From CAYYHA01 sp964471535 (GTDB taxonomy: Bacteria > Myxococcota > Myxococcia > SLRQ01), in the NCBI GenBank assembly GCA_964471535.1, contig CAYYHA010000142.1:1-10433 (forward strand): DNA of 10,433 nucleotides. Reading direction: 5' to 3'. The notes below the pieces were generated by a model. That model saw nothing but the letters and a program-made list of their open reading frames with translations. It did no database searches and was not told where the DNA came from. The translations under genes were made by a program, and so were the position numbers. Position 1 is the stretch's first letter. Each line of letters begins with the position of its first letter. Positions 1-7,247 of the stretch are shown here, in pieces.

Positions 1-1
1 C

Positions 2-337
2 CTCGGGCCCGATCCCGAGGATCCCGATGCGTACCAGTGGCTGCCCCTCGCGCGGACCGTGGAGGCACCCGTTCGCGCAGTGCTGCTCCTCGACCGCGGG
101 GGCGACGGGGTGCGCCCGGTGCCCCCGGCGGCGGGCGCCGAGGCGCTCCTCGCCTCGGCCTTCAACCTGCCCGAGCTCGGGGCTGTGGAGGCGCTCCGGC
201 TCGCTGCGGCGGCGGCGGAGGCTGCGGGGGTGTTCGAAGTGGGCACCCACGACCCCCACGCGGCGGCGCAGTGGCTCGCGCGGCATCTCGGCGCCGGCTG
301 CGACGTCGCCGGCGAAGCAGAGCGCGGGCACCGTTGA
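2..337 (+). CDS. C-terminal fragment of an unidentified protein, possibly HPr-kinase-like
   Basis: The frame is open from the left edge of the window to a TGA at 335-337, so the start lies outside. About 111 residues are visible. They read as real protein: a stretch with LPLARTVEAPVRAVLLLDRG near the N side, then an alanine-rich helical part and a final segment with GVFEVGTHDPHAAAQWLARHLG. The pattern of a hydrophobic 'xxLLDRG' strand, then a helix, then a 'FEVGTHDP' strand and a last helix resembles the C-terminal end of HPr-kinase/PEPCK-fold serine kinase-like proteins common in this lineage. No catalytic motif is in view, so this is a weak family suggestion. The stop lies 31 bp before pruA on the same strand, so co-transcription is possible. 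A GTG at 59 is in frame, but the frame continues plausibly upstream of it. Confidence 0.55.
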   Translation, partial: LGPDPEDPDAYQWLPLARTVEAPVRAVLLLDRGGDGVRPVPPAAGAEALLASAFNLPELGAVEALRLAAAAAEAAGVFEVGTHDPHAAAQWLARHLGAGCDVAGEAERGHR

Positions 338-368
338 TCCCGGCGGCGGAGCGGATAAGGTCGCCCGC

Positions 369-2006
369 ATGATCGACGGCAAGACCTCTGTTCCCCTCCC
401 CGAGAACGAACCCGTCCTCGCCTATGCGCCGGGCTCCCCCGAGCGTGCGGCCCTGAAGGCGGAACTGGACCGGCAGTCCGCCGAGGTGCTCGAGATCCCG
501 CTGTGGATTGGCGGCGCCTTCGAGAAGACCGGGGAGGTGCACGAGGTGGCGATGCCCCACGCCCACGCCGAGATCATCGGCCGCTACCATGCGGGTCGAG
601 CCGAGCACATGGGCAAGGCGATCGAGGCGGCGCTCGAGGCGAAGCAGGAGTGGGAGAACTGGTCCTTCGCCGAGCGGGCCGCCGTGTTCCTGCGCGCGGC
701 CGAGCTGCTGCGATCGCGGCGCCGCATGGTGCTGAACGCCTCGACCATGCTCGGGCAATCGAAGACGGCACACCAGGCGGAGATCGACTCCGCCTGCGAA
801 CTCATCGACTTCTTCCGCTTCAACGTCGCCTTCGCCGAGCGGCTCCTCGAGGAGCAGCCCCTTTCGCCGACCGGCACCTGGAACCGCATGGACTATCGGC
901 CCCTCGACGGCTTCGTCCTCGCGGTCACCCCCTTCAACTTCACCTCCATCGCCGGCAACCTGCCCACCGCTCCGGCGCTCATGGGCAATACGGTGGTGTG
1001 GAAGCCCTCCCTCTATGCGATGCACAGCGCCTGGCAGCTCGTGGAACTCCTGCGTGAGGCAGGTCTGCCAGATGGGGTCATCAACATGGTCACCGGCGAC
1101 CCGGCGGAGCTGGTGGATGCGGCGCTCTCCCATCCCGACTTCGGTGGGCTCCACTTCACCGGGTCCACCAAGGTGCTTCGGACGCTCTTCAAGACCATCG
1201 GAGAGCGCATCGAGCGCTACCGGCAGTATCCCCGTGTGGTGGGCGAAAGCGGCGGGAAGGACTTCGTCTTCGTCCATACGAGCGCCGAGGCCGACCTGGA
1301 TGCGGTGGCCGTGGCCCTCCTGCGGGGAGCCTTCGAGTACCAGGGTCAGAAGTGCTCGGCGGCGAGCCGGGCCTACGTGCCACGGAGCCTGTGGAAGCCG
1401 CTCTCGGAGCGCCTCATCGGGATGATGGGCGAGCTGAAGATGGGCGATGTCAGGGACTTTCGGAACTTCCTGGGCGCGGTGATCCACCGCACCGCCTTCG
1501 AGCGCTGCCGCCGCTACATCGATGAGGCGAAGGCCAGCCCCCAGATGCAGGTACTCGCCGGCGGCGGCTGCGACGACCGCGTGGGCTACTTCGTCGAGCC
1601 GACGCTCCTTCTGACCGAGAACCCCCGCGTCGCGCCCATGTGCGAGGAGATCTTCGGACCGATTCTGACGGTCTACGTGTACGAGGACGGGCGCTACGAA
1701 GAGACGCTCGACGAGTGCAACCGCGCCACCGAGTATGGGCTCACCGGGGCGATCTTCGCCCGCGACCGCCGGGCCATCCACACCGCGCTCGGGCGTCTTC
1801 GCCACAGCGCGGGCAACTTCTATGTCAACGACAAGCCGACCGGTGCCGTGGTCGGCCAGCAGCCCTTCGGGGGGAGTCGGGCCAGCGGCACCAACGACAA
1901 GGCCGGCTCGGCGCTCAACCTCCTGCGGTGGGTCTCACCCCGGACCATCAAGGAAACCTACGATCCGCCGCGGGACTGGCGGTATCCGTTCCTCGGCGAG
2001 GCGTAG
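369..2006 (+). CDS. pruA: L-glutamate gamma-semialdehyde (delta-1-pyrroline-5-carboxylate) dehydrogenase
   Basis: This NAD-dependent aldehyde dehydrogenase oxidises glutamate-gamma-semialdehyde to glutamate, the second step of proline breakdown, in the cytoplasm. The 545-residue protein has the length and motifs of the monofunctional ALDH4A1-type enzyme, unlike bifunctional PutA. Visible motifs are the active-site asparagine in TPFNFTS (N190), the cofactor-site lysine in WKPS (K212), the FTGSTKV cofactor loop (263-269), the general-base glutamate in VVGESGGKD (E293) and the nucleophilic cysteine in YQGQKCSAASR (C329). The C-terminal stretch QPFGGSRASGTNDKAGSALN is close to a family signature. 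The ATG at 369 is chosen because a TAAGG ribosome site lies 8 bases upstream and the N terminus matches the family; the same frame extends upstream to 27 but that part is not protein-like. No proline dehydrogenase (PRODH) gene is in the window. The next gene starts 13 bp after the stop. Confidence 0.96.
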   Translation: MIDGKTSVPLPENEPVLAYAPGSPERAALKAELDRQSAEVLEIPLWIGGAFEKTGEVHEVAMPHAHAEIIGRYHAGRAEHMGKAIEAALEAKQEWENWSFAERAAVFLRAAELLRSRRRMVLNASTMLGQSKTAHQAEIDSACELIDFFRFNVAFAERLLEEQPLSPTGTWNRMDYRPLDGFVLAVTPFNFTSIAGNLPTAPALMGNTVVWKPSLYAMHSAWQLVELLREAGLPDGVINMVTGDPAELVDAALSHPDFGGLHFTGSTKVLRTLFKTIGERIERYRQYPRVVGESGGKDFVFVHTSAEADLDAVAVALLRGAFEYQGQKCSAASRAYVPRSLWKPLSERLIGMMGELKMGDVRDFRNFLGAVIHRTAFERCRRYIDEAKASPQMQVLAGGGCDDRVGYFVEPTLLLTENPRVAPMCEEIFGPILTVYVYEDGRYEETLDECNRATEYGLTGAIFARDRRAIHTALGRLRHSAGNFYVNDKPTGAVVGQQPFGGSRASGTNDKAGSALNLLRWVSPRTIKETYDPPRDWRYPFLGEA

Positions 2007-2019
2007 TACCCTTTCGCCC

Positions 2020-3528
2020 TTGAGCTACCTGGACGAGCTTCGCGCTCTGGTGAAGAGACGGACGGGGCTCGAGGTCCACGCCGCGACGGCGCCGAGCCTC
2101 GAGCGCTTCGTCGAGGCCCGTGCCCAGGCCTGCGGGCTTGCCGGGGGGTCCGCGTACGTCTCCTTCCTGCGCACACAAGCGCAGGACTCCCCGGAGTTTC
2201 GGCAGCTCCTCGACGCCATCACCAACGGCGAGACGTACTTCTTCCGCGATGGGGAGCAGATCGAGGCCATCGGCGCACTGCTCCAGCGCTGTGCCGAGGG
2301 GCTCGGCCGGCGACTGCAGATCTGGAGCGCCGGCTGTTCCTCCGGGGAGGAGCCCTACACGCTGGCGATCGTCGCCCGGGAGCGAGGCGTGGAGGTGGAG
2401 ATCCTGGGGACGGATCTGAACCCCGCGCAGATCGAGGCTGCCGAGCGCGGCCTCTACGGGGAGTGGGCCCTGCGGCGGATGGCCCTTCCGCTGGTGCGCC
2501 GCTACTTCGACTTCGAGATGGGGATGTACCGAGTGCGCCGATCGGCCCTGGGGCCGCTCTGCTTTCGCTGCCACAACCTGGTGACCGAGGCGCCCCCACG
2601 CCCCTCGGAAGGCGCCTGGGATCTCATCGTGTGCCGCAACGTCTTCATCTACTACCCACCTGCGGCGCGCACGCGGGCCTTGAACGCCTTTAGCCGTGTT
2701 CTGGCGCCGGGTGGGTGGCTGGCCCTCGGGGCCTCCGAGTCGGTGCACGGTTTGAAGCACGGCTTCTCACCCACGCTGCTCGGTGGGCGCCTCTTCTTTC
2801 AGCGTGCTCGGAGCGAGGCCCCGGATTTGGCCCGCCTTGGTTTGCCCGCGCCGGAGGCCGCCGGTCTCGCAGGCGCGGCCGGGTTGGGGGGCAGCGGGCT
2901 GGGCGGGGGCGCCAGTTTGCAGGGGGGCGCGCCCGATCTGGAGACAGCCGGGGCGGCGGTGCCCTCGGGTGAGGTTCCTGCCGCGGGTCCAAAGCCCGGC
3001 GCCGTCCCCGGTGATGTGTGGCGCCAGGCCCCCCTCCTCGACGCGATCCTCGACCAGGAGGATCTCGCGGCGGCGCTCGCGGCAGCCTCGCGGGTGCGGC
3101 GCGAGGTGCCGGAGGATCCTGTGGCGGCGCTCCTCGAGGGGCACCTTCGCCTGCGGGCCCACCTCTTTGCCGAGGCGCTCGAGAGCTACCGGGCGGCGCA
3201 GGATCTCGATGCGTTGTTGCCGGAACCGCACCTCTATGAGGGGCTGACGCTGCGGAAGATGGGGGAGTTCGCACAGGTGGAGGCGGCCTTGCGCCGGGCG
3301 CTCTTTCTCGAGCCTGGGCTGTGGGAGGCGGCCTGGTTGCTCGCCGGCAGCCACGCCCGCCTCGGCCGCACCGACGCGGCCCGCAGCGCCTACCGGCGAA
3401 CTCTGGCGCTCTTGGAGGCACCGGGAGCGCGGGCGGCGCTCTCGACCCCGGCGCCCATCCGCGCGTGGTTCTTGCCCTCGCCGGAGCAGGCGAGGCAGCT
3501 GTGTATCGCGTGGCTGAAGGAGCACTGA
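2020..3528 (+). CDS. CheR-type protein-glutamate methyltransferase with C-terminal TPR region
   Basis: CheR enzymes use S-adenosylmethionine to methylate glutamates on chemoreceptors and tune adaptation. The 502-residue protein begins with the helical CheR N-domain (about 3-65), followed by ITNGETYFFRD (68-77), the SAM-binding IWSAGCSSGEEPYTLA (101-116), the acidic GTDLN (130-134) and DLIVCRNVFIYY (201-212). A linker at about 265-335, very rich in Gly, Ala and Pro, leads to at least three TPR-like helical pairs (about 347-466). This order resembles Myxococcus FrzF, a CheR with TPRs, which suggests regulation through protein contacts. The start is a TTG at 2020, chosen because homology begins directly there; no clear Shine-Dalgarno precedes it. 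The 13-bp gap after pruA suggests one transcript or translational coupling. No receptor, cheA, cheW or cheB gene is visible, so its substrate is unknown. Confidence 0.92.
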   Translation: MSYLDELRALVKRRTGLEVHAATAPSLERFVEARAQACGLAGGSAYVSFLRTQAQDSPEFRQLLDAITNGETYFFRDGEQIEAIGALLQRCAEGLGRRLQIWSAGCSSGEEPYTLAIVARERGVEVEILGTDLNPAQIEAAERGLYGEWALRRMALPLVRRYFDFEMGMYRVRRSALGPLCFRCHNLVTEAPPRPSEGAWDLIVCRNVFIYYPPAARTRALNAFSRVLAPGGWLALGASESVHGLKHGFSPTLLGGRLFFQRARSEAPDLARLGLPAPEAAGLAGAAGLGGSGLGGGASLQGGAPDLETAGAAVPSGEVPAAGPKPGAVPGDVWRQAPLLDAILDQEDLAAALAAASRVRREVPEDPVAALLEGHLRLRAHLFAEALESYRAAQDLDALLPEPHLYEGLTLRKMGEFAQVEAALRRALFLEPGLWEAAWLLAGSHARLGRTDAARSAYRRTLALLEAPGARAALSTPAPIRAWFLPSPEQARQLCIAWLKEH

Positions 3529-3541
3529 CCCGTTCGGTCAG
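3525..3541. terminator. Small hairpin including two convergent stop codons
   Basis: The arms CTGACC (3525-3530) and GGTCAG (3536-3541) are perfect complements around a 5-base loop. The left arm contains the TGA of the CheR-like gene and the right arm contains the stop, read on the other strand, of the 5'-nucleotidase gene. The two genes end only 9 bp apart. It could act as a weak bidirectional terminator, but the 6-bp stem is short and no T-tract follows on either strand. The structure is seen directly; the role is inferred. Confidence 0.35.
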
Positions 3542-4947
3542 GGGTCGTGCGGGAGCGATCCGCGCGGTGAGCGCAGATAGACAAAGGGCGTGTGCAAGAG
3601 GAAGTTGCTGACCCGCGAGGTGTACACGTCCGCGTAGCGCTCCACCTGGCGGGCGAGGAGGCTCTTGTCGTTGCCTGCCCGCATCAGGGGGCCCCAGCGA
3701 GGGTTGACCAGCTCGCTGCTGGCCTTGGCCAGGGGAGCGATCCGGCCGTCGAGTTCGGCGATCCCCTCACGGAGCCTGGCGATCTCGGCCTCGATCTCCT
3801 CCGCCGGACGATCCGGCTGCGGGCCGTATCCCTCGCGAAGCCGCTGTAGCATCAGGCGCTGGGCGGCGTATGCCGCCTCGAGGCGGGTCTTCTCCTCCAT
3901 CATCGCTTCCAGGGTGCGGCGATCCTCGGCGAAGGCTTCGAGCGCTTCAATCTCCTGCTCGAGGTCGCGCAGGACCAGCGCGGTGCGCCACCGAAGCTCA
4001 CTCTTGGTCAGGTGCACGTCGACGAAGACATGGTCACCCACGTAGAGAATCTCCTCCCCCACGAGGCCGAAGCTGTCCTCGACCAGCTGCGCGTTTCCGC
4101 CCACGTAGATCCCGCCGGTGCGCACGGGGCCGCGATGTTCCCGGAGCAACCCCCCCTCGTCCACCACCTCGAAGCAGGGCATCGACACCCGGAAGAAGTC
4201 GGGCTTTCGGGCGGCGAAGAAGGTGGCGTCGAAGAGATCGCGCCACGACTGTCCGGCGCCGAGGTAGCGGTCTAGCGCATAGGAGAGTACCGGTGCGCCG
4301 TAGGCGTACTCACTGTTGGTGATGAGGAGGATCTTCTTGCCCGCCGCGCGTTGATCGAGGAGGGTGAGGGCCACTTCGTCGTCGAGTTCGACGAAGGCCT
4401 CGGGATCACGGAGGATGCGCTCCTTCATCAGGCCTTCGGCGTGGGCCTCGTCGAGGGTGCGCCGGACGATGCGGTGGAGGTCGCCGTAGCCGACGGGCTC
4501 GGGGATCTCGCCCGCGTCCAATCGGTCGACCAGCTGCATCCACAGACAGCACTCGGAGATGGAGAAGAGGGTGTTGAGGAAGACGAAACGGGGATCCCGA
4601 AGATCCACCAGCTCACGGGCGTAGGTGCGCTTGAGATCCTCGAAGGGGAGGGGCCGCGTTCCATGGTAGGCCCGCTTCACGTAGCCGAAGCGATTGGCCT
4701 TCACCACGTTGCCCAGCTCGGAGTCGATGATGAGCCCCTGGATGACGAGGCTGGGGTCGAAGCGAAGGTCCGCAACGGGCCACCCGCGCTCGGCGAGGCG
4801 TTCCTGGATGAAGGTATAGGCGAGGCGCTCCCAGGCCTCCATCCGGTAGTGGACCAGCGTGTAGTCCATGTCGTAGCCCACCGCCTTGATGCTCCGCAGG
4901 TTGAGGGTGCGGTTGCAGAAGAGGCCGCGCGTTCGTGGGACGGTCAT
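3538..4947 (-). CDS. HAD-superfamily 5'-nucleotidase, cytosolic purine nucleotidase (cN-II) type
   Basis: Predicted cytoplasmic phosphatase of the HAD-IG 5'-nucleotidase family; eukaryotic members (NT5C2) hydrolyse IMP, GMP and related nucleotides. The 469 residues carry all four HAD motifs: VGYDMDYT with nucleophile D26 and acid/base D28, LLITNS (T210, N211), RKPDFF (K248), and YVGDHVFVD (D305, D310). Resemblance to NT5C2 runs through the whole length, including FCNRTLNLRSI at the N side, the NTLFSISE segment (125-132) and the C-terminal pattern LLARQVERYADVYTS (430-444). A charged, probably coiled-coil segment lies at about 325-408. The acidic tail of the vertebrate enzyme is absent. The ATG at 4947 fits the homology, though no Shine-Dalgarno precedes it. 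It converges on the CheR-like gene and diverges from the hybrid kinase gene. Substrate preference cannot be read from sequence. Confidence 0.92.
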   Translation of the reverse strand: MTVPRTRGLFCNRTLNLRSIKAVGYDMDYTLVHYRMEAWERLAYTFIQERLAERGWPVADLRFDPSLVIQGLIIDSELGNVVKANRFGYVKRAYHGTRPLPFEDLKRTYARELVDLRDPRFVFLNTLFSISECCLWMQLVDRLDAGEIPEPVGYGDLHRIVRRTLDEAHAEGLMKERILRDPEAFVELDDEVALTLLDQRAAGKKILLITNSEYAYGAPVLSYALDRYLGAGQSWRDLFDATFFAARKPDFFRVSMPCFEVVDEGGLLREHRGPVRTGGIYVGGNAQLVEDSFGLVGEEILYVGDHVFVDVHLTKSELRWRTALVLRDLEQEIEALEAFAEDRRTLEAMMEEKTRLEAAYAAQRLMLQRLREGYGPQPDRPAEEIEAEIARLREGIAELDGRIAPLAKASSELVNPRWGPLMRAGNDKSLLARQVERYADVYTSRVSNFLLHTPFVYLRSPRGSLPHDP

Positions 4948-5102
4948 GAGAGGGTTCTATCGCCGTGACGGCGACGGGGCCACGGCGGTGGTGCGGTGTG
5001 CCGGAGGGCGCCGAGAGCCGGCGCCTCGACAGCCCGGTTCGTACAGGGCGGCCCTTGGCCCAATTCGGGGCCCGGGGGCTAAAGGCGCCGCCTCGCTGAC
5101 CG
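4948..5102. promoter_or_regulatory. Divergent spacer between the 5'-nucleotidase and hybrid kinase genes
   Basis: This 155-bp gap separates two genes transcribed away from each other, so promoters for both should lie here. I see no convincing -35/-10 pair or sigma-54 site. It does contain inverted repeats: a tight palindrome at 4961-4973 and GGCGCC arms at 5007-5012 and 5020-5025. A third GGCGCC is at 5084-5089, close to the kinase start, but this hexamer is common in DNA of this composition. Confidence 0.45.
4961..4973. promoter_or_regulatory. 13-base palindrome upstream of the 5'-nucleotidase gene
   Basis: CGCCGT-G-ACGGCG is a perfect 6+1+6 palindrome ending 13 bases upstream of the nucleotidase ATG. 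Its position would suit an operator or a short 5'-leader hairpin. In GC-rich DNA such palindromes also arise by chance, so this is only a candidate. Confidence 0.25.
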
Positions 5103-6683
5103 ATGATCGCCACGATGGGCTCCTGGACCGCGCGCCTCCTCGTCGTCGACGACGACGAGATGGTCTCCCAGCTCTGCCAGACGGTGGCCGAGAGCCTCTG
5201 CGAGGTGCGGGTCGTGCACACGCCCGCCGAAGCGCTTCGGATGCAGCGGGCGTGGCGCCCCGATGCAGTGCTCCTCGACAAGAACCTGCCTCAGATGAAC
5301 GGGCTCGAGCTGCTTCGCCGGCTCAGGCGCTTGCAGCCGGACCTCGAAGCGATCCTGATGACCGCCTACCCCAGCCAGGAGACGGCGGTCGAGGCGCTGC
5401 AGCTCCGGGTGCGACGCTACCTGTCCAAGCCCTTCGACATCAGTACGCTCGAGGCGGCGATCGTCGAGCTTCGCGAGCTCTGTGGGCTTCGCCGCGAACT
5501 CGACGAGGCGCAGAGGCTCCGCCTGCAGGCTGAGCGGCTCACCACGCTGGGGCAAGTGGCCGCGAGCGTGGTCCATGAGATCTCGAACCCGCTGGTCTTC
5601 GTAAAGGCCAACGCCGCGGCGGCGGTGGAGGACCTCGACGCGGCCGATCTGGCGCTGCGCAGGTGCCTGGAGGCACTCGCCCGCGGGGAGGTCGAGGAGG
5701 CGGCCAGCGGTCTTCAGATGTTGCGGCAGGAGCTGGCGGAGATGCGCAGCGGGTGGCGAGACGTCTTGGAAGGGGCCTGTCGTATTCAGGCGCTCGTCCA
5801 GGATCTCCGCCAGTTCGGCCGCCGGGACGAGCCCGACGAGGAGATCGATCTCAATGGCGCCGTCGAGGCGGCGCTCCGGATCGCCGGGCCTCAGACCCCG
5901 GCCGGCACCCAGGTCATCCGACGGCTCAACGACCTCCCCCCGGTGCATGGAAGTGCGAACCGCATGTCCCAGGTCTTCCTCAATCTCGTGATGAACGCCT
6001 TCCATGCGCTCGGCGACGAGGGGGCGGCGCACAGGGAGGGGGTGGTCGTCGTCTCCTCGGCCTTCCTCGACGGTGAGGTGCGCGTCTCGGTGAGCGACAA
6101 TGGGGTGGGCATGACGCCCGAGGTGAAGGAGCGGATCTTCGACCCCTTCTTCACCACCAAGCCCCGCGACGTCGGGACCGGGCTCGGCCTGCCCATCTGC
6201 GCGGAGATCGTTCGGGAAGCAGGCGGCCGGATCGAGGTGCAGACGGAGCCGGGTAAGGGCACCACCTTCACGGTGGTCCTCCCGCCGGCGGACACGAAGG
6301 CAGCGGAGACGGGTCGCCCCAAGATTCTCGTCATCGACGACGAGCAGGGGATCCGCCGGGTGATCCGGCGCCTGCTCGGCAGTCAGTACGACGTGCTCAC
6401 TGCCGATCACGGCGGCACCGCGCTCGAGCTCGTCCGGCGCCATGGCCCGCAGAACCTGGATGCGGTGCTCTGCGACCTGAGGATGACGCCCATCGACGGT
6501 ATCCAGACGCTCAACATGCTGACGGATCTGGACCCCACGATCCGGGAGCGCTTCGTCTTCATCACCGGCAGCCCCAACCGAGAGGGCGAGGCGCAGGCGA
6601 CGGGGATACCGATCATCCGAAAGCCGTTCGAGGCGTCGGTGCTTCGGGACTTCGTGGCCGGCCTCTCCGCGGCGCGCGCCTGA
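5103..6683 (+). CDS. Hybrid histidine kinase, REC-HisKA-HATPase-REC, no sensor domain
   Basis: Cytoplasmic two-component signalling protein of 526 residues. The N-terminal receiver (about 11-127) has acidic residues D16-D18, phospho-acceptor D59, T87 and K109. A helical linker leads to the phospho-accepting H158 in VVHEISNPL. The dimerisation region continues to about 235, with a helix-rich stretch rich in Glu, Ala and Leu at 168-225. The ATPase domain shows the N box (N294, N298), DNGVG (332-336), the F-box-like DPFFTTK and GTGLGL (358-363). The C-terminal receiver has D412/D413, acceptor D458, T488 and K507. There is no membrane segment, PAS or GAF domain, so input probably comes by phosphotransfer or protein contact at the first receiver. 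Either ATG (5103 or 5115) could be the start and neither has a clear ribosome site. No DNA-binding response regulator is adjacent. Confidence 0.93.
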   Translation: MIATMGSWTARLLVVDDDEMVSQLCQTVAESLCEVRVVHTPAEALRMQRAWRPDAVLLDKNLPQMNGLELLRRLRRLQPDLEAILMTAYPSQETAVEALQLRVRRYLSKPFDISTLEAAIVELRELCGLRRELDEAQRLRLQAERLTTLGQVAASVVHEISNPLVFVKANAAAAVEDLDAADLALRRCLEALARGEVEEAASGLQMLRQELAEMRSGWRDVLEGACRIQALVQDLRQFGRRDEPDEEIDLNGAVEAALRIAGPQTPAGTQVIRRLNDLPPVHGSANRMSQVFLNLVMNAFHALGDEGAAHREGVVVVSSAFLDGEVRVSVSDNGVGMTPEVKERIFDPFFTTKPRDVGTGLGLPICAEIVREAGGRIEVQTEPGKGTTFTVVLPPADTKAAETGRPKILVIDDEQGIRRVIRRLLGSQYDVLTADHGGTALELVRRHGPQNLDAVLCDLRMTPIDGIQTLNMLTDLDPTIRERFVFITGSPNREGEAQATGIPIIRKPFEASVLRDFVAGLSAARA

Positions 6684-6750
6684 GCGGCCAGCGCGGCGGA
6701 GCCGGCACCGGATGCTTGAAGCGCGCCTCCGCCTGCGTCATCTTCCCTCC

Positions 6751-7203
6751 ATGGCCACGCTCCTCGACAAGATGACCGATGACATGAAGGCGGCAATGAA
6801 GGCCCGCGACACGGCGCGGGTGCAGGCGATTCGGATGCTCGTCTCCGCGGTGAAGAACAAGCGGATCGAGCTCGGCCGAGAGCTGACCGACGAAGACATC
6901 ATCGGCGTCCTGAGCAGCGAGGCGAAGCGGCGCCGGGAAGCCGCCGAGCAGTACGAAGCAGGGGGCCGCCCCGAGCTGGCGGAGAAGGAGCGCGCCGAGC
7001 TGGCGGTGATCCAGAGCTACCTGCCGCAGCCCCTCTCCGAGGAGGAGGTCGGGCAGATCGTCGACGAGGCCATCGCGGCCACGGGGGCCTCCTCGCCCTC
7101 GGATATGGGGAAGGTGATGGGGCAAGTCATGCCCCGCGTAAAAGGCCGCTTCGACGGCTCGCGCGTCAAGGACCTGGTCCTCGCGCGCCTCAAGAAGGCC
7201 TGA
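6751..7203 (+). CDS. YqeY/GatB-like domain protein
   Basis: The 150-residue protein matches the small stand-alone YqeY family in length and pattern. The helical N half contains MTDDMKAAMKARDTARVQAIRML and the charged segment KRRREAAEQYEAGGRPELAEKE, followed by LAVIQSYLPQPLSEEE, a hallmark of the family. The C half has GASSPSDMGKVMGQVMPRVKGR. The domain is related to the tRNA-binding tail domain of the amidotransferase subunit GatB, and the exact role of stand-alone YqeY is not settled. The ATG at 6751 is preferred because the family N terminus begins there; an in-frame ATG at 6712 would add 13 arginine-rich residues. No clear Shine-Dalgarno precedes 6751. It follows the hybrid kinase by 67 bp on the same strand and could be read through from it. 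Confidence 0.92.
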   Translation: MATLLDKMTDDMKAAMKARDTARVQAIRMLVSAVKNKRIELGRELTDEDIIGVLSSEAKRRREAAEQYEAGGRPELAEKERAELAVIQSYLPQPLSEEEVGQIVDEAIAATGASSPSDMGKVMGQVMPRVKGRFDGSRVKDLVLARLKKA

Positions 7204-7204
7204 A

Positions 7205-7229
7205 CCGGCGCGGACACAGACTGTGCCGG
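7205..7229. terminator. Possible weak stem-loop between convergent genes
   Basis: In the 44-bp gap between the ends of the YqeY and YceI genes, CACA (7215-7218) pairs with TGTG (7222-7225). CCGG (7205-7208) can pair with CCGG (7226-7229) across a 6-base bulge. There is no T-tract. It may be a terminator remnant, but the bulge makes it a weak candidate. Confidence 0.2.
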
Positions 7230-7247
7230 CCCGCACCGCGAGAGGAA

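Noticed and set aside
162..1805. A 547-codon open frame on the minus strand opposite pruA
   Set aside because: pruA is certain from its catalytic motifs. The antisense frame has low-complexity His/Arg/Gly-rich text and no family pattern, as expected from strong third-position GC bias.
2690..3421. A 243-codon minus-strand frame opposite the CheR linker and TPR region
   Set aside because: Its Arg/Pro/Ala-only composition is typical of antisense reading through GC-rich coding DNA.
5007..5089. Three GGCGCC hexamers in the divergent spacer as an operator array
   Set aside because: The hexamer is self-complementary and frequent in DNA of this GC content, and the spacing is irregular.
5079..6443. 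A 454-codon minus-strand frame opposite the hybrid kinase
   Set aside because: The kinase has every expected motif on the other strand. The antisense product matches nothing recognisable.
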